From assembly GCA_040508085.1 (NCBI GenBank), contig JBEVNO010000166.1, positions 1 through 42,979 on the forward strand: a stretch of DNA of 42,979 nt. Reading direction: 5' to 3'. Of this stretch, positions 40,637-42,979 are shown one piece after another; within the stretch, counting starts at the first letter, position 1; each line of letters opens with the position of its first letter. Under the pieces are notes generated by a model, which saw nothing but the letters and a program-made list of their open reading frames with translations, was not told where the DNA came from and did not search any database. The translations under genes and the position numbers were made by a program. The stretch is from ZC4RG30 sp040508085 (GTDB lineage: Bacteria; Pseudomonadota; Gammaproteobacteria; Steroidobacterales; Steroidobacteraceae).

Positions 40637-42064
40637 TCAGCGATTGAGGGAATCGATGGCGCGCTTGTCGGCGTTCAGGGCGGCTTCGTGCACGCCTTCC
40701 GAGAGGGTCGGATGGGCGTGCATGGTGCGCTGCAGATCCTCGCAGCTGGCGTTGTATTCCAATGCCAGGCAGGCCTCGGCGATCAGCTCGCCAGCCATCG
40801 GGCCGATGATGTGCACGCCAAGGATGCGATCTGTATCGGCATCGGCGATCACCCGGCAGGAGCCGGACGCGGCCTCCATGGCCTTGGCGCGCGCGCTCGC
40901 GGCGAACGGGAACTGCCCGATCTTGACGTTGAAGCCGGCAGCCCGGGCCTGCGCCTCGGTCTGGCCCACCCAGGCGATCTCCGGGGCGGTGTAGATCACC
41001 GACGGCACCACATCGTAGTTCACATGGCCATAGCGACCAGCGGCCAGCTCCGCTGCCATCACGCCCTCTTCCTTGGCCTTGTGGGCCAGCATCGGGCCGC
41101 GCACGCAGTCGCCGATGGCGTAGACATTGGCGGCACCAGTGCGGCAATGCTCGTCCACGACGATGAAACCGCGGGCGTCGATCTCCACGCCGGTGCCATC
41201 ACCCAGCAGATCCTTGGTATAGGGCCGCCGGCCCACAGCAACGATCAGCTTGTCGAATACGGCCGTCTGCTCGCCCGCGGCGTCGGTGAACTTCACCTTC
41301 ACCTCGGCACCACTGACAGCCGCCTCGCTGACCTTCGCGCCCAGCTTGATGTCGAGCCCCTGCTTGCGCAGCTGGCGCAGCGCGTCACCGGCCAGCGGCC
41401 GATCCGCCATGGCGAGGACTTCCTCCGAAGCCTCCAGCACTGTGACCTGGGCGCCCAGGCGCGCCCACACGCTGCCCAGCTCCAGGCCGATGACGCCGGC
41501 GCCAATCACGCCGAGACGCGCGGGCACGGCGGCAAATTCCAGCGCACCCCAGGAATCGACAATGGATTTGCCATCGAAGGGCACGGTCTTCAGGGCCGTG
41601 GGCTCGGAGCCGGAGGCGAGGATCACGCTGCCAGCTTCCAGCAGCTGCTTGCTGCCATCTACGGCGGTGTACTCAACCTGGTTGCCGGCGAGCAGCTTGC
41701 CATGGCCCGGCAGGCCCACAACGCCCGCTCCCTTGAACAGCGCCAGGATGCCGCCGGTCATGCCTTTCACCACCGCGGCCTTGCGCTTCTGCATGGCCGC
41801 AATGTCGATGGTGGGAGTACCCACGCCAATGCCATGGCTCTTGAACTCATGCCCGGCGCGGTGGAACAGCTCCGAGGATTCGAGCAATGCCTTGGAGGGA
41901 ATGCAGCCGGCGTTCAGGCAGGTACCACCGAAGGCATAGCTGCCGTCGAGGTTCTGCCAGCCGTCGATGCAGGCCACGCGCTGGCCGTTCTGGCCGGCAC
42001 GGATGGCCGCGGGATAGCCACCAGGGCCGCCACCAATGACGATCACGTCGTAACGATCAGCCAT
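40637..42064 (-). CDS. lpd: Dihydrolipoyl dehydrogenase (E3)
   Basis: A 475-residue flavoprotein that reoxidises lipoamide in 2-oxoacid dehydrogenase complexes. FAD-binding GGGPGGYPAAIRAGQ, the redox disulfide GGTCLNAGCIPSKALL, NAD-binding GAGVIGLELGSVWARLG, the second FAD motif YAIGDCVRGPMLAHKA and the catalytic His-Glu dyad in MHAHPTLSEGVHEAAL are all present. It follows sucB by four bases, so it is the E3 of the 2-oxoglutarate dehydrogenase operon and may also serve other complexes. Confidence 0.97.
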   Translation of the reverse strand: MADRYDVIVIGGGPGGYPAAIRAGQNGQRVACIDGWQNLDGSYAFGGTCLNAGCIPSKALLESSELFHRAGHEFKSHGIGVGTPTIDIAAMQKRKAAVVKGMTGGILALFKGAGVVGLPGHGKLLAGNQVEYTAVDGSKQLLEAGSVILASGSEPTALKTVPFDGKSIVDSWGALEFAAVPARLGVIGAGVIGLELGSVWARLGAQVTVLEASEEVLAMADRPLAGDALRQLRKQGLDIKLGAKVSEAAVSGAEVKVKFTDAAGEQTAVFDKLIVAVGRRPYTKDLLGDGTGVEIDARGFIVVDEHCRTGAANVYAIGDCVRGPMLAHKAKEEGVMAAELAAGRYGHVNYDVVPSVIYTAPEIAWVGQTEAQARAAGFNVKIGQFPFAASARAKAMEAASGSCRVIADADTDRILGVHIIGPMAGELIAEACLALEYNASCEDLQRTMHAHPTLSEGVHEAALNADKRAIDSLNR

Positions 42065-42068
42065 GGCG

Positions 42069-42979
42069 TCAGATCCCGATCAGCAGACGGCCCGGGTCTT
42101 CCAGGCAATCCTTGATGGTGACGAGGAACTGCACGGCTTCCTTGCCATCGATGATGCGATGGTCGTAGGTCAGCGCCAGGTACATCATCGGGCGGATCAC
42201 GATCTGCCCATTGACCACTACCGGCCGGTCCTGGATCTTGTGCATGCCCAGGATGGCGCTCTGCGGGGCGTTCACGATGGGCGTGGACATCAGTGAGCCG
42301 AATACGCCGCCATTGGTGATGCTGAAGCTGCCACCGGTGAGATCGTCCATGGTCAACGTGCCGCTGCGGGCGCGGGCGGCGAAATCTCCGACGGCCTTCT
42401 CGACCTGCGCAAAGTTGAGCTGGTCAGCATCGCGCAGCACCGGCACCACCAGCCCGCGATCGGTCGACACCGCCATGCCGATGTCGTAGAACTCGCGGTA
42501 GACGATATCGCTGCCGTCGATGGCGGCGTTGACTACCGGGAAACGCTTGAGCGCCTCGACCGTCGCCTTCACGAAGAAGGACGAGAAGCCCAGCTTCACG
42601 CCGTGCTGCTTCTCGAACTTGTCCTTGTAACGCGCACGCAGATCCTGCACAGCCTGCAGATCCACTTCGTTGAAGGTGGTCAGCAGCGCCTGGGTGGACT
42701 GGGCCGTGATCAGGCGTTCGGCGATGCGGGCGCGCAGGCGCGTCATCGGCACGCGCCGCTCGACCCGGTTGCCGGCTGCGGCGTGGGCCAGCACATCCGA
42801 CTTGGTAACGGCGCGCCCGCTGGCGGGCACGGCCGACAGATCCACGCCGGCTTCGGTAGCGGCGCGCCGCGCGGCGGGACCGGCTTTGACAGCATCCGCG
42901 GCAGCGGGCGCCGCGGCCGCCGGTACGGCGGCGGCCGGGGCCGCTGCCTTCGGGGCGGGCTCGCTCTTCGCAGCGGGCT
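42069..42979 (-). CDS. sucB: 2-oxoglutarate dehydrogenase E2 component SucB/OdhB (3' part; continues beyond window)
   Basis: Dihydrolipoyllysine succinyltransferase, the core of the 2-oxoglutarate dehydrogenase complex in the TCA cycle. The frame is open to the window edge. Inside the window are an Ala/Pro/Lys-rich linker, the peripheral-subunit-binding domain (ARRAATEAGVDLSAV, GRAVTKSDVLAHA) and the catalytic domain (VPMTRLRARIAERLITAQSTQALLTTFNEVDL, then SFSITNGGVFGSLMSTPIVNAPQSAILGMH and the catalytic YDHRIIDGKEAVQFL). The ending LVTIKDCLEDPGRLLIGI matches SucB rather than the pyruvate E2. The lipoyl domain is outside. Confidence 0.95.
   Translation of the reverse strand, partial: PAAKSEPAPKAAAPAAAVPAAAAPAAADAVKAGPAARRAATEAGVDLSAVPASGRAVTKSDVLAHAAAGNRVERRVPMTRLRARIAERLITAQSTQALLTTFNEVDLQAVQDLRARYKDKFEKQHGVKLGFSSFFVKATVEALKRFPVVNAAIDGSDIVYREFYDIGMAVSTDRGLVVPVLRDADQLNFAQVEKAVGDFAARARSGTLTMDDLTGGSFSITNGGVFGSLMSTPIVNAPQSAILGMHKIQDRPVVVNGQIVIRPMMYLALTYDHRIIDGKEAVQFLVTIKDCLEDPGRLLIGI

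Noticed and set aside
1..42979. Mobile elements, prophage or CRISPR
   Set aside because: No transposase, integrase, direct-repeat array or composition break was seen; gene orders are mostly chromosomal housekeeping.

Overview
This is a high-GC chromosomal window, most likely from a gammaproteobacterium of the Steroidobacterales/Nevskiales/Xanthomonadales kind. Support for this is the ruvCAB-ybgC-tolQRAB-pal-cpoB-queE-queC-tRNA-Lys block, the YciO/YciB/BolA set, a monofunctional RelA and an Oar-like TonB-dependent receptor. The genus is inference. Coding density is very high: no gap between genes exceeds about 180 bases, and I see no insertion sequence, phage gene, CRISPR array or rRNA.

Layout. 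1-2431: trpS (cut by the window edge), yciO, then divergent yciB-bolA-ppiC. 2415-11595 (minus): a tightly coupled 12-gene Tad/Flp pilus operon running flp, tadG-like, tadE-like, a secreted unknown, a tiny prepilin-like gene, cpaB/rcpC, rcpA secretin, tadA, tadB, tadC, a DUF192 gene and a second tadE-like gene. 11679-14456: a secreted subtilisin with a GlyGly-CTERM-like tail, and uppP. 14470-23181: an aromatic-catabolism island with ligW-, ligK-, ligJ- and ligC-like genes, two aldehyde dehydrogenases, an aldo/keto reductase and a Tat-exported double-EthD protein. 23237-24496: three small or poorly known genes. 24520-33421 (minus): tRNA-Lys, queC, queE, cpoB, pal, tolB, tolA, tolR, tolQ, ybgC, ruvB, ruvA, ruvC. 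33428-35389: relA. 35567-40622: a TonB-dependent receptor, a terminator and an M14 metallopeptidase. 40637-42979 (minus): lpd and the 3' part of sucB (odhB).

How the genes work together. The lig genes cover decarboxylation of 5-carboxyvanillate (LigW) and three steps of the protocatechuate 4,5-cleavage pathway: LigC dehydrogenase, LigJ hydratase and LigK aldolase, ending in pyruvate and oxaloacetate. The ring-opening dioxygenase LigAB, the lactonase LigI, the isomerase LigU and a demethylase are not in the window. The Tad operon encodes motor, platform, secretin and pilins, but no TadV peptidase, TadZ or TadD.

The most unusual signal is regulatory. The divergent pairs yciO/yciB and ruvC/relA each share one symmetric TATGATA element, placed so that transcription in both directions would begin at or next to the start codon, giving leaderless mRNAs. 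trpS shows a one-sided version in which its TATAAT contains the yciO stop codon.
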